Of a stretch of DNA of 64,000 nt, positions 24,683 through 39,389 are shown piece by piece. How positions within the stretch are numbered: the stretch's first letter is position 1; every line of letters starts with the position of its first letter. The notes under the pieces were generated by a model. That model saw only the letters and a program-made list of their open reading frames with translations. It was not told the origin of the DNA and searched no databases. The stretch is from positions 16,310,491 to 16,374,490 of the forward strand of contig OX442317.1 in the NCBI GenBank assembly GCA_949358305.1, read 5' to 3'. This DNA comes from Strigamia acuminata (taxonomy: Eukaryota; Arthropoda; Chilopoda; Geophilomorpha; Linotaeniidae). Both the position numbers and the translations under genes were made by a program.

Positions 24683-26205
24683 AATTAACCTTTTTGCAGT
24701 TTATCTGTTAAAGAAACGTTGTGTGTCATATATTAAAGCAAGTAAAGAAATAACGGTAAAAATAAAAATTTAATTAAAATAATATACCAGTAGTATCATT
24801 TCAAATTTATTCATTTCCAAGTCAGCATGGTACGCCCAGTGGGCGGTTGCGTCGGTGTGAAAACACTGAATAAATACACGACTATGAAGTATATGTTTAA
24901 ATTGTTGCTTTTTGTTATGATGGATCTCACGGGCGAGGTAAAGTAAAAATCTAAAAGAATACGCTTTTATTTAATTGTAAAAGTGCTAGCTTCAGCACAA
25001 TATTACTCACTTCTGAGCATTTTTCTCGTCTCTGTGTATTTTTCTGCATGTTTAAAACAAACGCTTTATTTATATTAAAAGAATTTGTATTTTTGCAGCA
25101 TGTTAAGTTTGTTTCGGTTTATACACATATAGTATTCTTATTCTTTATATTTGTAGTTAAGTTTATGCAGATTGTTTTGAATTTAGCAATTATCTGTTAA
25201 TGTATAAGAAATACTTTATTTCGGGAATTACTGTTTGGAATTACTGTTTTCTCTTTTTGACTTAGTTTTATTTTATTAGCCTAGTGTTTTAATGAAACAA
25301 TTAGTATCTCTTATTTCAATTGTGTGTCACTTGCATCAAAGACACAATTAGTCCCAATAAGAAGTTTTTTTCTATTTTTGAATTTAGTGGCCACTTATAA
25401 CTCTTTGTTTGCAGCAGAGACAATTCAGTAACAATCGTAAACAAAGAAAGAAAATTACAAATTTCAAATTTCTGCATACTAAGCTCATTAATTTTCAAAG
25501 ATTGTTTATGGTCCGGTAAGTAACCTTTACAAAGTTAGCTGAAAAGAATTAATTTTTTATTTATTTATTATACATATTTTCTTTTTGATTTATGAATTGA
25601 ATGTAAAATCTTTAGGTTTAGATACTAAATCCTGCGGCCCAGCTTCATCTTTGCCACTAAACTTATCGAATTGTACAATAGCTGTAAAAATAGATTTTTT
25701 CAATTAAGCATTTGCAATACGCAAAAAAAATAAAAGATCAGTCCCTCGTAGGTCAGTTGGGTCGCCAGAGTAAATCAACATTCCGATCAATCAATAAGAG
25801 GGAATCGATTTGAGGGCTCATCTGGGGCTCGATGTTTGCCATTTCGCGCCTCATTCGAACCATCGAAGTCGTAAACGTGCTAAAACCAAACACAAATCAT
25901 TACATTATATTATTTTCAGTTATCAAATTGAGAATATTCAATATTCCAATTATCTTTCTACCTGTGCACATTTGCCTTTCTCATAGACAGATTATGACGC
26001 CGTACAAATTTTGCATCGTCATTAAGGCTTTGGCAACGTGGAACATCGACGTCATGTCGTTCTCTGGATGACATTCTTTGAAAGAATTCTCCATCGACAT
26101 CGATGTTGAATCGTTATCGAACTCGATACAACATTCTCCAATTATGGTAAACGTTCTGTACACGGTACACCTAAAGTCTTAAATCGAGCGTGTAGTTAAT
26201 GATTT
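24683..26205. other. Spacer with weak exon-like fragments
   Basis: On the minus strand 25996-26130 reads CCIEFDNDSTSMSMENSFKE, then DMTSMFHVAKALMTMQNLYG, and 25830-25885 follows an acceptor (ggtttag) with HVYDFDGSNEARNG. These could be exons of an unidentified minus-strand gene, but I cannot link them or name a family. The rest is AT-rich. Confidence 0.3.
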
Positions 26206-26211
26206 TTTTCT

Positions 26212-27094
26212 TCAAAATTTCAAAATTATTTTTTTTTTTACTTGTAGTCTTTTTTCACACAGCAAACTCTTTCTCGGGACAAAAAATGTATTAAATTCCT
26301 TCTTTGGCCCGCTGTGTGATTCTGCCCTGCGAAATAAACCTGAGTAATAACCCAAGAAGTGATGGCAAGTAGAATAATAACTCCAAGTATGAGGCAAATA
26401 ACGCTGTAATTATCAAATATATCCTATATCTAAATAATTAAAATGATATTTTGATTGCTCTGGTAAACATACAACATCAGATACATTTGCGAATTTTTTT
26501 ATCAATTTGAAATCTGTAAAATTAAAAAAAAAAAATTAAATTATTATGTAATTTTGAATACACATTAAATAAAATTACCCAATATGACAGTTAAAAACTC
26601 ATTATTATTAACTTCTAGAGCTGAGCACATGTCCGGTATGCACAATCCCCATTTCAAAGGAGGAATAGGTAAATTCTTTACTGGCTGGAAAAAGAAAATT
26701 AAAATTAAAAAATGTGCAAAAAGAATTGCTAAAAAAAATTGGATTAGTTGTCAGTAAAACAATTTATATCTGACAATTTTTCAGTTCAAAGCATAAAAAT
26801 GATATCACGCAATGCTGTCACCGAATATTTACAACAGCCGACCATTGCCCTTAAAACTGATAAACATTTCATAGAATATTTTTGTAAAAATATATACGAG
26901 TACGTACCACTTGAATCCACGAAGTGTCCACATTTATCAAAGCCCAGCAATATTTTCCCCGAAATGGCCGTTCAAACTGAGGTGAATAAAGCGGGCCTTG
27001 AACAACTTCCTTGCACACAGAGTACGATCCGGGCCATATAACATTTCCATCTGTTAATACACTTCGTATTGTTCCTTGTGAATCCAGCACTAAT
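26212..27094 (-). CDS. NRF-6-like gene copy B, partial (N-terminal NRF domain)
   Basis: Exon 26908-27094 reads LVLDSQGTIRSVLTDGN, then WPGSYSVCKEVV, then FRGKYCWALINVDTSWIQV. It ends at donor GTG|GTACGT in phase 0. Exon 26579-26684 continues in frame as PVKNLPIPPLKWGLCIPDMC, then SALEV. The next block (about 26430-26510) reads FKLIKKFANVSDVVCLPEQS. A membrane segment, VICLILGVIILLAITSWVIT, lies at about 26330-26393. The conserved Cys pattern (C..C...LC..C) fits the secreted-side NRF domain of nose-resistant-to-fluoxetine proteins. No downstream acyltransferase-3 domain was found. Compared with copy A it lacks about 50 bp after LPEQS, so it may be a truncated gene. Confidence 0.55.
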
Positions 27095-27414
27095 CTATCA
27101 ACAAAAGAATTAGAATAATTAGAATAAATATCTCACAATAGAATTTAATTAGATTACACTGAATCGCCCAATAGTCCAGCAGACATTCTAGAGTAGTAAT
27201 GGCGTCTATTTGTTTACAAAATGCTGCTCTGTGATTGGCTAACATTCTGGAAAAAAACTAAACAAAGCGAAAAAAATCATCACATTATACTAAAAAAGAA
27301 ACAAATACTAAAAAAAATAAACATTTCGTATTTTTTGTAAATTGGATAAATTTTTCTTTAGTTTATTTTTTCATAATATCGGCCAATCACAGAACTGTTT
27401 GATGTAAACAAACC

Positions 27415-28152
27415 GAGGGGGGTGACAATCAGAATCTGTTTGTCAGAGATTCGAATCTTTCATGATTTTTTTGGGATTCGGTTTGGGATTTGAAAGATTC
27501 GGATGGGATTCGACGGATTCGGGAGATTCGGATGGGATTCGGATGGGATTCGCTGGGATTCAGAAAAATTCACATGATTTTTTTAAAAATAAATTTAGTG
27601 AAGTGGGAATGTTTTTTTTTATTTTAATTTTAACTTTTATTGAAATGTGAACTTTTTTTTTGTTTTTTTGAGACTTTTAGTGAAATGGGAGATATTTTTT
27701 CATTTTATTTGAGACATTTAATGAAATGAACATTTTTTAGTTTTAGCACGCAATCCAACGCAATCACAATTGCGAACAATGATGAATTCCGGGATTAATT
27801 TGAAGTTCGCGCTAAATCATAAATGCGCATGCGCAGATACCGCGCAGCGAGGTGCGCAGGTATAATTTCCTCCGATGATTTTACCTCGGATTTTACGGAC
27901 AATTTCAAGGACAATTTCAATGTGGAACATTTATTTACAGTTGTCAGTTATTCCCTTAGTTATTCCAGTTTTTTGTAAAAAATATTAATACATTTTAAAT
28001 CATAAATTTTGTCTTTATTTTCCTCGATTTGAATACAATTTAAAGATTCGAGATTCGAAGATTCGGTGGGATTCGGAAAGATTCGGGCGGGATTCGGAAA
28101 GATTCGGGCAGGATTCGGAAGCCATTGTCAGAGATTCGGTCAAATGTCGCCC
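27415..28152 (-). mobile_element. Dispersed element with short inverted ends (second copy near 51.75 and 53.9-54.26 kb)
   Basis: Both ends read inward as GAGGGGG followed by a GACA/GACAATC-type sequence. Inside are arrays of 'gattcgg' / 'gggattcg' words next to each end. The core around 27740-27960 reappears in reverse complement at 53930-54160, sharing 'gcgcatgcgcagataccgcg' and 'gcaatcacaattgcgaacaa'. The other terminus (with 'ccgaatctctgacaatggct') reappears near 51770. No transposase frame and no clear target-site duplication were found, so the class is undecided. Confidence 0.5.
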
Positions 28153-28324
28153 CCTCGCTATTTATTCACATTTATTGAAAAATAATAAAATAAAAAAGAT
28201 TGTTTTTATGATAATTTGTGGTATTGAAATAATTATTACAGCAACAACAAAAAATAACTGATTAAATTCATTTTATTATTTCAAGTTGTTATACAAATCT
28301 TGAAAATATATTTTTTTATTTTTA

Positions 28325-31300
28325 TCATTCTTTCTCTTGAAGGCCAAGAGGAAGATCCAGCCATGGACGTAGAGTGGATGACGGTATTGTGTTATATCTG
28401 TCCTTACAGTAGACCCGTGGATTTCTGAGTATTTAAAGGCAACTGTTCAATTGTTTTTTTTTAAAATAATATTACAAATAACTTACGCGTTGGTGTTCGG
28501 CAAAAAGGCAAGCGGTTGACTTTTATGTAGATGACTATTTAAACATAATAGTCCAGCCAACGTTGTGCTTCTTATTTCTGCCAATTGGTCTGGAATTAAT
28601 TTCAGAAATTAGTAATATCAAATAATTATTTCTTTTTTGTTTAAATGTTACCTTCAGTGAAGCCAACATTTTCTTCTGCACTGTATCTTTCGTACCAAAA
28701 TCTATCCGCCAGTCGAATTTTCTGAAATTGGTCAGCAAGAATGCATCTAAAGGTGTGTCCTACTAACAGTCCCATAATTGGTGTTTCCAAGACTCCAGCG
28801 GTGTAAAGATCAACGTCGTCGACATGACTGAGGGCATATATATTAAAAAGTTCAACATTATTCACAAAGCAATTGTTTTATTTCTGACATATACTAACTT
28901 GTATATTTCTTCCAAAGTACGCACATGACGTGCATCTATTACATCATTAAAATGGTGAAACTTGGTGGCTTTTGGCAAACCACATCTAGTCCTCCATGTA
29001 TTGTATCCATTAAGCCCAATATCTCGTCCCCTTTGTAAATTTATCGCATAGAGGTCCAATCCAGGTCGGCACTGAGATTGTTCGAGGAGTAATCCGTGGA
29101 TTGTGTATTCAAAGTCACTATCTTTTACATAGAAGAGGTGTTGGTTGAAAGGAGTATCTTTGAACGTATCTCGATCCTCAAAATATCCCAATGGATTCTA
29201 ATTTGTCAGAAGTGTTTTAATGTTTTAACCCTCAACAATGGATGTTGTTGAAAATACCTGTTCACGAATGTGTCCTATTCTGAATGCGGCAGCTTGAAAT
29301 GCACAGCCCACATTTGGTTTCAGACGTGGGTCGTAATTATAAAAGTAACCTTCAGATTTGAGAAGGAGGCCATGGTTCAATCTTGTTCCATAGTCAAGGA
29401 ACAGAGGCAGGTATTCATTGAATGTAATGTGTTGAATCTTAGCGATTAATATTTTTCTGGCTTCTTGGAACAATTTTTCGTCGTCTTTCCAGTGAGGGTT
29501 TATTCTATTTAACTCTCCAGCAAGTCTGTTGTGTTCCTTGTGAAATATGGTATGAAGCCCTAACATTGATGGATGTTGATTGACTCGGTTATCGCCTGGA
29601 AATTAAATAAACAGTGGTGACCAATATGAGAAATGATAATTTTCCAAGGGTATCGCTTAGGTACAATCACACGTCATGCGTTGCTTGCAAACTAAGTTTG
29701 TTACTTATTGTCATCAAGATGCGGGCACGAACTGTAACACTAGACCAGGATTTTGTCTTATACAGTCGAAACACCTGAAAAGAATCGCAAGGGACACAAA
29801 AAATCGATTTGTTATAAAGAGAATTTGTGACATCGAAAAATGGTGTTCTATGGTCGGCCAACCAAACCAGCTATTTTTTAGGTATTCGTTGTATCGATAA
29901 TTCGTCATGTTGTGATTCGTTACAAAGAGTTTCGACTGTAGTACAATTTACCACTATAGAAGCAGTATATCCCAATCTTCGGGTCTTCGCACATGCTACT
30001 GTTTTGATTTGGAAGTATATCTTCACCGCGAATAGTTGTTGTTCTTAATAACCCATCTTTGTGTAATCTAATTCTATCCAATGTTGCTTTATCTGAGCCA
30101 TACACAAATGAACCGTCCAAGGCGTGAGTGACTTGACTCAATGGATCTCGATTATTGCCTATGAAGATAAAATTGTTAGTAGGATCTGAATTATTTTCAA
30201 TCAATCATTTAAATATTACTTAATTTGCAATCATCTGGCTGTGCAGGAAGCGCTCTTACAAACTCTGTACATAAGCTTAGTTCATCACTAGGATCGTGGC
30301 GTTGTTGCATTATGGGATAACAGGCTGGATGTTGAAGCTTGGTTGGAGCTAATAAGTTTTTTAAACAACAAGAAATTGTTTTATCCCCATGTCCTAGAAT
30401 ATAATATATATGTTTAGAAGTGAAAAGAATTTATAAAATGGTTTTAACCTGTAAAAACAGCAATTCTGCTGAGATCATGTGCTAGCAGTTGACCAAATGT
30501 CATTACCATGTGAGTTACATTTGGATGTGGTTTTTTCACATCCTTTATATCGTTAAAAGCCATTAATCTTCCACTTGGAAGTGGTTGGCCATACTTCGCA
30601 AGCCTTGGAGTCTCCATACCTTAAAGAAAAGTTTTAAATAAAGTTTGGGGTGTGTGTGTTAATTGTACACCTTACCATCTCCATAGTCAGGTCTCCCCAT
30701 TCTTTGGAGACCACTGTTAGTGGATCCCCAAAGTGGGTATTGCAAATTGTTGCAAGTACCATCTATGTTTCTATACGGCGAAAGCGTACACTCGGGTACA
30801 TTTCGGCATGATGATTCCAAGTGAGTATTTCGGAGAGAAACTAATCGGAGGTCCGTTCCTTCACTATAATAAATAATAAAAAAATCAAAATTAAAACACC
30901 AGGTTATTAGGGTCTAAGATAAGTCTTGCAGGATCCCAAGCAAAAAAGGATGAGCAAATAAAATCCCCAGATATATCAGCAAAAATGCTCTGAACATGTT
31001 CGGAGCATTTTTGCTAAAAAACAACAACCGGACGACATAAAAACAAAAACATAAGTAAGAACGAAAACAGGTATTTTAGAACACTACCTTTTGCTTAGTA
31101 TTTTTGAGGCAGAACGCAGAATCAAGCCTTGGTGTGCCGCCAACGCAGCTGCTGCTGTTGTCCTTGATCTATCCTGATTCAAATTCCCAGGCGTAGAGGT
31201 AGAATTTACTTCTATTCTCTCCAGTTCTTTTTCAAATTCATCAACTTCTATCTGCGCCAGGAAGAGCGCATCAAAATATATCTTGGGGTCCCTCGTGTCC

Positions 31301-32033
31301 TTGACGGACACGCCTAAAATATATACAGTATTTAGCATTCATACAGGACAAATAAATAAATGAAATTTAGCTTACCTTCATAATAATTATTAATTGGATA
31401 TCTAGAAATGGCCCAACTAAAATCTTCTGTGGGACAGCACACACCAATGTCTCCAAAAGGCAAAGTGCACGTTGAATATTCGTTTACTATTGTGTAGAGT
31501 GGATATGTGTAGAAACATGTACTTCTTTTTTGGCACAATCTTGTCTTTCCACTGTTCTCACAGTGGTGAGAAATAGGATGTCTCAGTTCTGGAAATGCTT
31601 CTACCGTTTCATTAGCGTGGTTGAGGTCAATATCTTGTTGCCTGACGGGCGGCGTGTTTGGTTGATCAACAGTTAAATGTTGCCTGTCAGGATGACCAAT
31701 TATGTGTGGCTTTTCAGAATGACAAATTAAGCGTGGTTCCATTGGTAGAGGTACAGATGAGGTGTGAAGAGGCGATTCAGGAGGTCTGGGTAAGTATATA
31801 AGTTTGCTCCCTGGTCGCACCTGCTCAAATGCATCAGGTACTGCTGGGTTAGAATTCATATAATACCCATCATTTAGAAATATGTGATATTTTTGGGGGA
31901 CATAACCGGATGGGAGAGCGACATAGGTAACAGGGGGGGGGTCGTGATATGACGACGGGGGACCAACATAGGGTGCCAGTGTCACCCGTGAAAAATATAC
32001 TGCGGCGAAAAGACAGACGATGATGCGGCACAT
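28325..32033 (-). CDS. Secreted animal haem peroxidase with CLIP-like N-terminus (11 exons, 879 aa)
   Basis: Exons with matching phases: 31376-32033, 31088-31313, 30676-30863, 30449-30619, 30220-30393, 29952-30158, 29258-29595, 28899-29197, 28652-28827, 28487-28589, 28325-28424 (2640 nt, stop TGA). The start at 32033 gives a signal peptide (MCRIIVCLFAAVYFS). A Pro-rich stretch and a six-Cys CLIP-like module (CENSG..LC..C..C..CC) follow. The peroxidase domain has YRNIDGTCNNLQYPLWGS, the distal site GQLLAHDLS (His405), EHNRLAGEL, proximal FRIGH (His650), INLQRGRDIG and LADRFWYER. The Asp that usually precedes the distal His, and forms an ester bond to haem, is Ala404. It most resembles chorion-peroxidase or peroxinectin-type enzymes, which oxidise Tyr or phenols in extracellular matrix. 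There are no frame breaks. Confidence 0.9.
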
Positions 32034-34925
32034 CGTAAAGCAATGATAATTTTGGAACTTACAGTTGCTATTTAAAGAAATTTTTGTTCTGATCTTTGAC
32101 ACAAACTTTGACTTTGACATACTTGAACATAATAGCTGAATAGGAATAGTAAACTTGAATGAAACGATCGCCTGATAAGAATTCAATGAAATCCAGGGCC
32201 AAGGTCCTGCACGTGTTCTTGTTTTCACGTGATGAGCATTTGCTGAAATTAGAAAAGCTGTGGTTTAAAATATCGGTCTTATTTTTTTGTATAGATTAAA
32301 GATACCGTAAAGCGGGGTGACTTTGTGCCACTTTTTGTTGTAGATTCCAATAACAATCGTAGGAATAATCGTATTGTTATGAAAATTTAATGGATGGTGT
32401 ATATTTGTATGTGCTAAACAATGGCAAGTGTAAAAAAAATTATAGTTATTACATTTTTAAAAAAAAAATTTAATTCAGCTGACCAATTTCACACCTGCTT
32501 GGGGCGACTTTTGCCATCAATTGGAAAACTATTGAAATCCAAAGATAATGTTTAATCAAATAATAATTATAATAAGATTTTATCAGAAAACATTTAATCT
32601 GTTTGTCACTTTTTAAAGTTTTTCTGACATTTTTGATGTCAGTGTATAAATTCATGTGATCATGACTTAATTATAAGAACATTAGAAATTTATTTCTTAC
32701 AAAAAATAGGAACAACAAAAAACCTACATTAAAAATGTCACAAATAATCACAGACGTTTAAAGATAGAAAAATTAACGCAAAAGTGTGTCCCTCACAATT
32801 GTTTAATTTTTTAAATAATGAAAGTATTCACTGTTATTATTTAAACAGTGAATACTTTCATTATTTAAATGCAACGCTCTTTCACATTGTTACAAACAGT
32901 CACAACACACAGGATTTTTTACTGTATATAAAAGCATCATTCTTTCACTTTTGAGTAAAAAGGTCAATTGTAATATTTACTTGGTGATTATTCTGTTCAA
33001 ACATTACTCTGGAACCTAAGTAATTAGATATCACATGACATACGACATCACAACTTTGTTCACCAACATGACTGCCTGTATGAAGGCAACAATAGTTTTA
33101 GTGTCAACCTAGTGGTTCAGGTAGAGTCAAAGGAAAGGAATGGGAGTTTCGCTGTGGTCAATCTTATTGTAGCTGGCGACACCGCCTTACTGGCGTCCAG
33201 TTCGTATGCAGATTAGATGGCTACACGAGTCGAATGGAGAACTGAATCAGTTGGAAAAAGCTAGGTCTAAACCAAATTAAAAGCAAACAAACTACAGACG
33301 TGCTCTCGTGTAGTTTCTAGCCAAATATATATTTGCATATATAACCCTGGGGTTTTTGAACAAAAGAAAAACTCGGATATTTAATTTTTTTTGCAAATTT
33401 GTTTTTTCATTAATATTTTTAATATTTTTTTTCATCGATTCACATTAAACTACTTTTATTTTCCTCTTTTCCGTTTATCTTCTGTGGCTTCTCCTCCATG
33501 CTCTATTTATCAAATTAATGTTTGAATTTCTCGCCAGTAGCACCAGCTGCCGATCTGTTTCATCATGACCTTGATTCGACTATCCTCATTTCTCACTTCA
33601 AAGAAGAATTTCTTAATATTTTAATTAAAATTAAAGCCGAGTTGACATGTTCATTATTAATATTATAAATGTCTTTTTTGTAGAAACAACGTTCTCGAGA
33701 CATTTGCGATTTTAATCAAATTGTGTCCCAATTCACCAGGTTTGATTGCACTAGTCATTCGTGAATTTCAGATTGTGGTTCTTTTTGAATTTTTTCAGCT
33801 AGTAAAGTAAAGTGGTATGGTACGAAAAGTACTGTGTATCTGTACCAGTACCGCTGCAGAAATCCCCACAATCTGAAATTCTGGTATGACTACAGCTTTT
33901 ATGAGGGCTAGCGATTTCATTTGTTTTTAATTTCCATCGCTGGCAACCCGTTGAATTCACCTGAATTTAAATAAACGCTGAAGTTTAAAACGCTGGCTAA
34001 AATCAAGTAAAACTAAATACATAAATAAAACTTATTTTTTTATTACTTATTATTTTTAATTATTTAATTTATTGTACGCTAAAACCAATTGACGCTGGCA
34101 ACAATAGACGCTGTCGACATCTGAAGCTGGCAAACCATTATTAAAAATAATAATAATAATAATAATAAACTGACGCTACAGCACGAGAAGCTGGCGAATT
34201 TTGACGCTGGCAAAGCCCCGACCCAAAAAAATCACGTCATTTTCAAATTTCAGTCAATATTTATTTGGATCAAAACACTTCAATTATTACAACAAAATAT
34301 CCAAATGCTTACTATTTTTTTTAAATTTTTTTTAAATAAAATTAATTTGTAAAAAATAAAATAAAAAATTCAAATTATTTTTATATAATTCCAACAATTA
34401 TTAATTGTAGTTTTTTAAATTGTTATTCACTTTCTATTTATTTTTATTTAATATTAATGTTGTGTTTAGAGAATTCAGAAGATAATTTTGGTGAATTAAC
34501 TGTCGAAATTAATTCATAGTATAAGACAGGTAAAAAATATTTAAATTTTCAATGATTTTTCATTGATTATTTCGTTAAATTCAGAGATGAGTAATAATCT
34601 TCCGATTGCCTAAACATGTGACAAAAAAATCAGCTGTTTTCATGGAACTTGGCCATTGAAAACACCATTTTCAAAGACCACATCACACTTGCTGATTAGA
34701 AAATTAAAGGCGGAATGAACCTAAAGCTGTATTATCAATCATTTCACCTTTTTTTCTTTAAATTAAACTTATTTCTTTTAAATACATACAACTTAGAAAA
34801 AAAATATATGAAAATCAAAAACAGTTCCAAGTTTGTTTCAACTAAAAACAAAAAAAATAAAATTAATTTGATTTTAACTTGATTAATTTAATTAACTTGA
34901 TTAACTTGATTAACTTGATTAATTT
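32034..34925. other. Intergenic DNA upstream of the peroxidase gene
   Basis: No gene could be supported. 33120-33270 contains a short open stretch reading KEWEFRCGQSYCSWRHRLTG with no splice support. 33950-34210 repeats 'gacgctggcaa' words around an (AAT)n run. 34860-34925 is a 'ttaacttgattaa' simple repeat abutting the inverted pseudogene arm. Confidence 0.4.
32811..32868. repeat. Perfect 25-bp inverted repeat with 8-nt spacer
   Basis: The arm 32811-32835 (ttaaataatgaaagtattca...) is the exact reverse complement of 32844-32868. Transcribed, it would form a 25-bp stem with an 8-nt loop. It lies about 780 bp upstream of the peroxidase start codon. Confidence 0.85.
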
Positions 34926-37465
<2,540 letters not shown>

Positions 37466-38495
37466 CTAAGAAATAAAACAAAAATAAAATAAAATTTAAT
37501 TATAAAACAATCCACATTTCTTACAACAAGGAGCACCCAGAGTACACAAATGAAAAAAAAATTGAAAATGACATGAGTAATAATAATAACAAATATAATA
37601 TTTACCACATAGTCTACTACTACTACTACTACTACACGCCATTGATTACAATGACCAGTAGATCCCTGCACCGCGTGGTGGCAAACGACAGAACTACAAT
37701 TTTCATCTTCCCAAGGTTCAAGGCTATTTTGTATGGGCGCTTCAACACCTGTTCTCTTACACCGTGCAGCTAGGACACAGATCTGTGAGCTAGGATATTG
37801 AGACGTCGATTTTTAAGTGAATTCCCATAACGCATCAACAAAATTGTGATAAATTTCAAAATAAATGTAGATTGTGTTCAATTCTTATTTCTTACTCAAA
37901 AAAAGTGGCTTATAATTCAACTATAGAACAAAGCATCAAAACTGTTGGTACAATAATTACCAAAATGGCCACCATTAAATCACCATTAAATCACCATTAA
38001 ATCAAATTAAATAGCAAACCAAAATGGGCGACTCACTTTGCATATGGTGATTCCTGTGGCCTGTGCGGCGATGTTGCTGCCTTTCCTCATGTTCTTGAAT
38101 ACTTCTACTTTCTGTAGTCGAATCGTTTCATCGCAGGAATAACTTGTCACATTTCACAACTGTGTCGTAGTTTAATCCGGCCTAGAAAAAAATCAAAACT
38201 ACCTATTAAAACACGTCGATTGTTCGCAAAAATTAATAAAGCAAACATCGAGCAAACAAAACCCAGTACTAAGTGAAGATAAACTCGCATCTAACATCGA
38301 ACAAACTTCGCTCGCAATTTCCAACTTACCGACAACAACAGTTATGGCGTCAGAAACAACAAGAGCTGCCACATGTACACCGACCAGAAAACCCTAACCC
38401 TAACTGCCTAAACCCGAAAAAGCTAACTTTTTTCCAATTAAACGCGTCCCCGTCATCCAATTCCTACCCAATGCTTACCTAAGACCCTCTTACCC
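37466..38495. other. No gene recognised
   Basis: Contains a (CTA)n/(TAG)n run at 37612-37635. A minus-strand open stretch around 37660-37780 (VEAPIQNSLEPWEDENCSSV) cannot be tied to a gene. 38040-38150 minus reads KVEVFKNMRKGSNIAAQATG, exon-like but unassigned. Confidence 0.3.
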
Positions 38496-38496
38496 T

Positions 38497-38670
38497 TATG
38501 GCGCGCATGCGGATTTTGCGGAGTGCGAAAGGGACCCTATATTTAACATTACGGCGGCCTATACCTTGACCCCCTGTTCGCAGTCTCGTGGCGGATTCTG
38601 CGGATTTCACCTATTCGTACATTCCGCACGATCGCGCGTGTTTTATCATTCTTGGCAAACCGTTTTTTGA
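38497..38670 (-). repeat. CpG-rich copy of the block at 8430-8595
   Basis: The minus strand carries the matching sequence 'gagactgcgaacaggggg' and keeps CpGs changed in the 8.5-kb copy. It lies within a 116-residue minus-strand open frame (38549-38899) whose end reads DKTRAIVRNVRIGEIRRIRH. The same peptide is recognisable, with changes, in the other copy. Confidence 0.55.
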
Positions 38671-38899
38671 AAACGCGTTGTAACGCATCCTCAACTTTAC
38701 AAATCTCGCTTAGCGCGATCGCGCTATAACGCTTCTTCGTGTCCAACAAAAACAGCCGATTAAAAACGAAACTTCGGGTTTCGCTAAAACGCGATTTTGA
38801 TATCGGGAAGGGCACGTGACCACGTGGGTAAAAATAGAATCGAGTTTCGTGAAAACCTAATTTGGAGAAACGGCGTGGTGGTTTTGCGAAATATATCAC

Positions 38900-39358
38900 A
38901 TGTCACGTGATCGGACGTTGGATCTCGTACATAAACGTTCGTGCCTGGTCAAACCAGAGTCTTTAAAAAATATAAATGCATTTCCCGATCATAGGATTAA
39001 TTTCGCGCCGTGTGCTCCAGTCATTAATTAGGTTATCTTCGTTGCAACTCGTCATAATAAAATTTTTACAGAAAATCAATCGTTTCGTATTTTATTTTCA
39101 CTTTCCGGGAGTCTCCCGTCGTCGCAGTCGACGCGAGTCTCACCCAACGCGTTCTGCGGGTTCGACGAGCGTTTTCAGATCGGGGCGGACCGTCTCGTAT
39201 AGTACCGGGCGCGCCTCCCCAACTGACCGGTCGATGGTTGTATAGTTTAAAATTTCCTCGACCGAGTAAACGGTCGATGCTTCAGCGTCCGGTCGATGAT
39301 GTGGCATTTGTGCGCGTTCATCCCGTGTCTCTCAGACTGGCCTTCGGGCCAGTCAAAA

Positions 39359-39389
<31 letters not shown>

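Noticed and set aside
25740-25800. Possible tRNA-like string 'cgtaggtcagttggg'
   Set aside because: It resembles a D-arm only. No anticodon arm, T-arm or acceptor pairing could be found.
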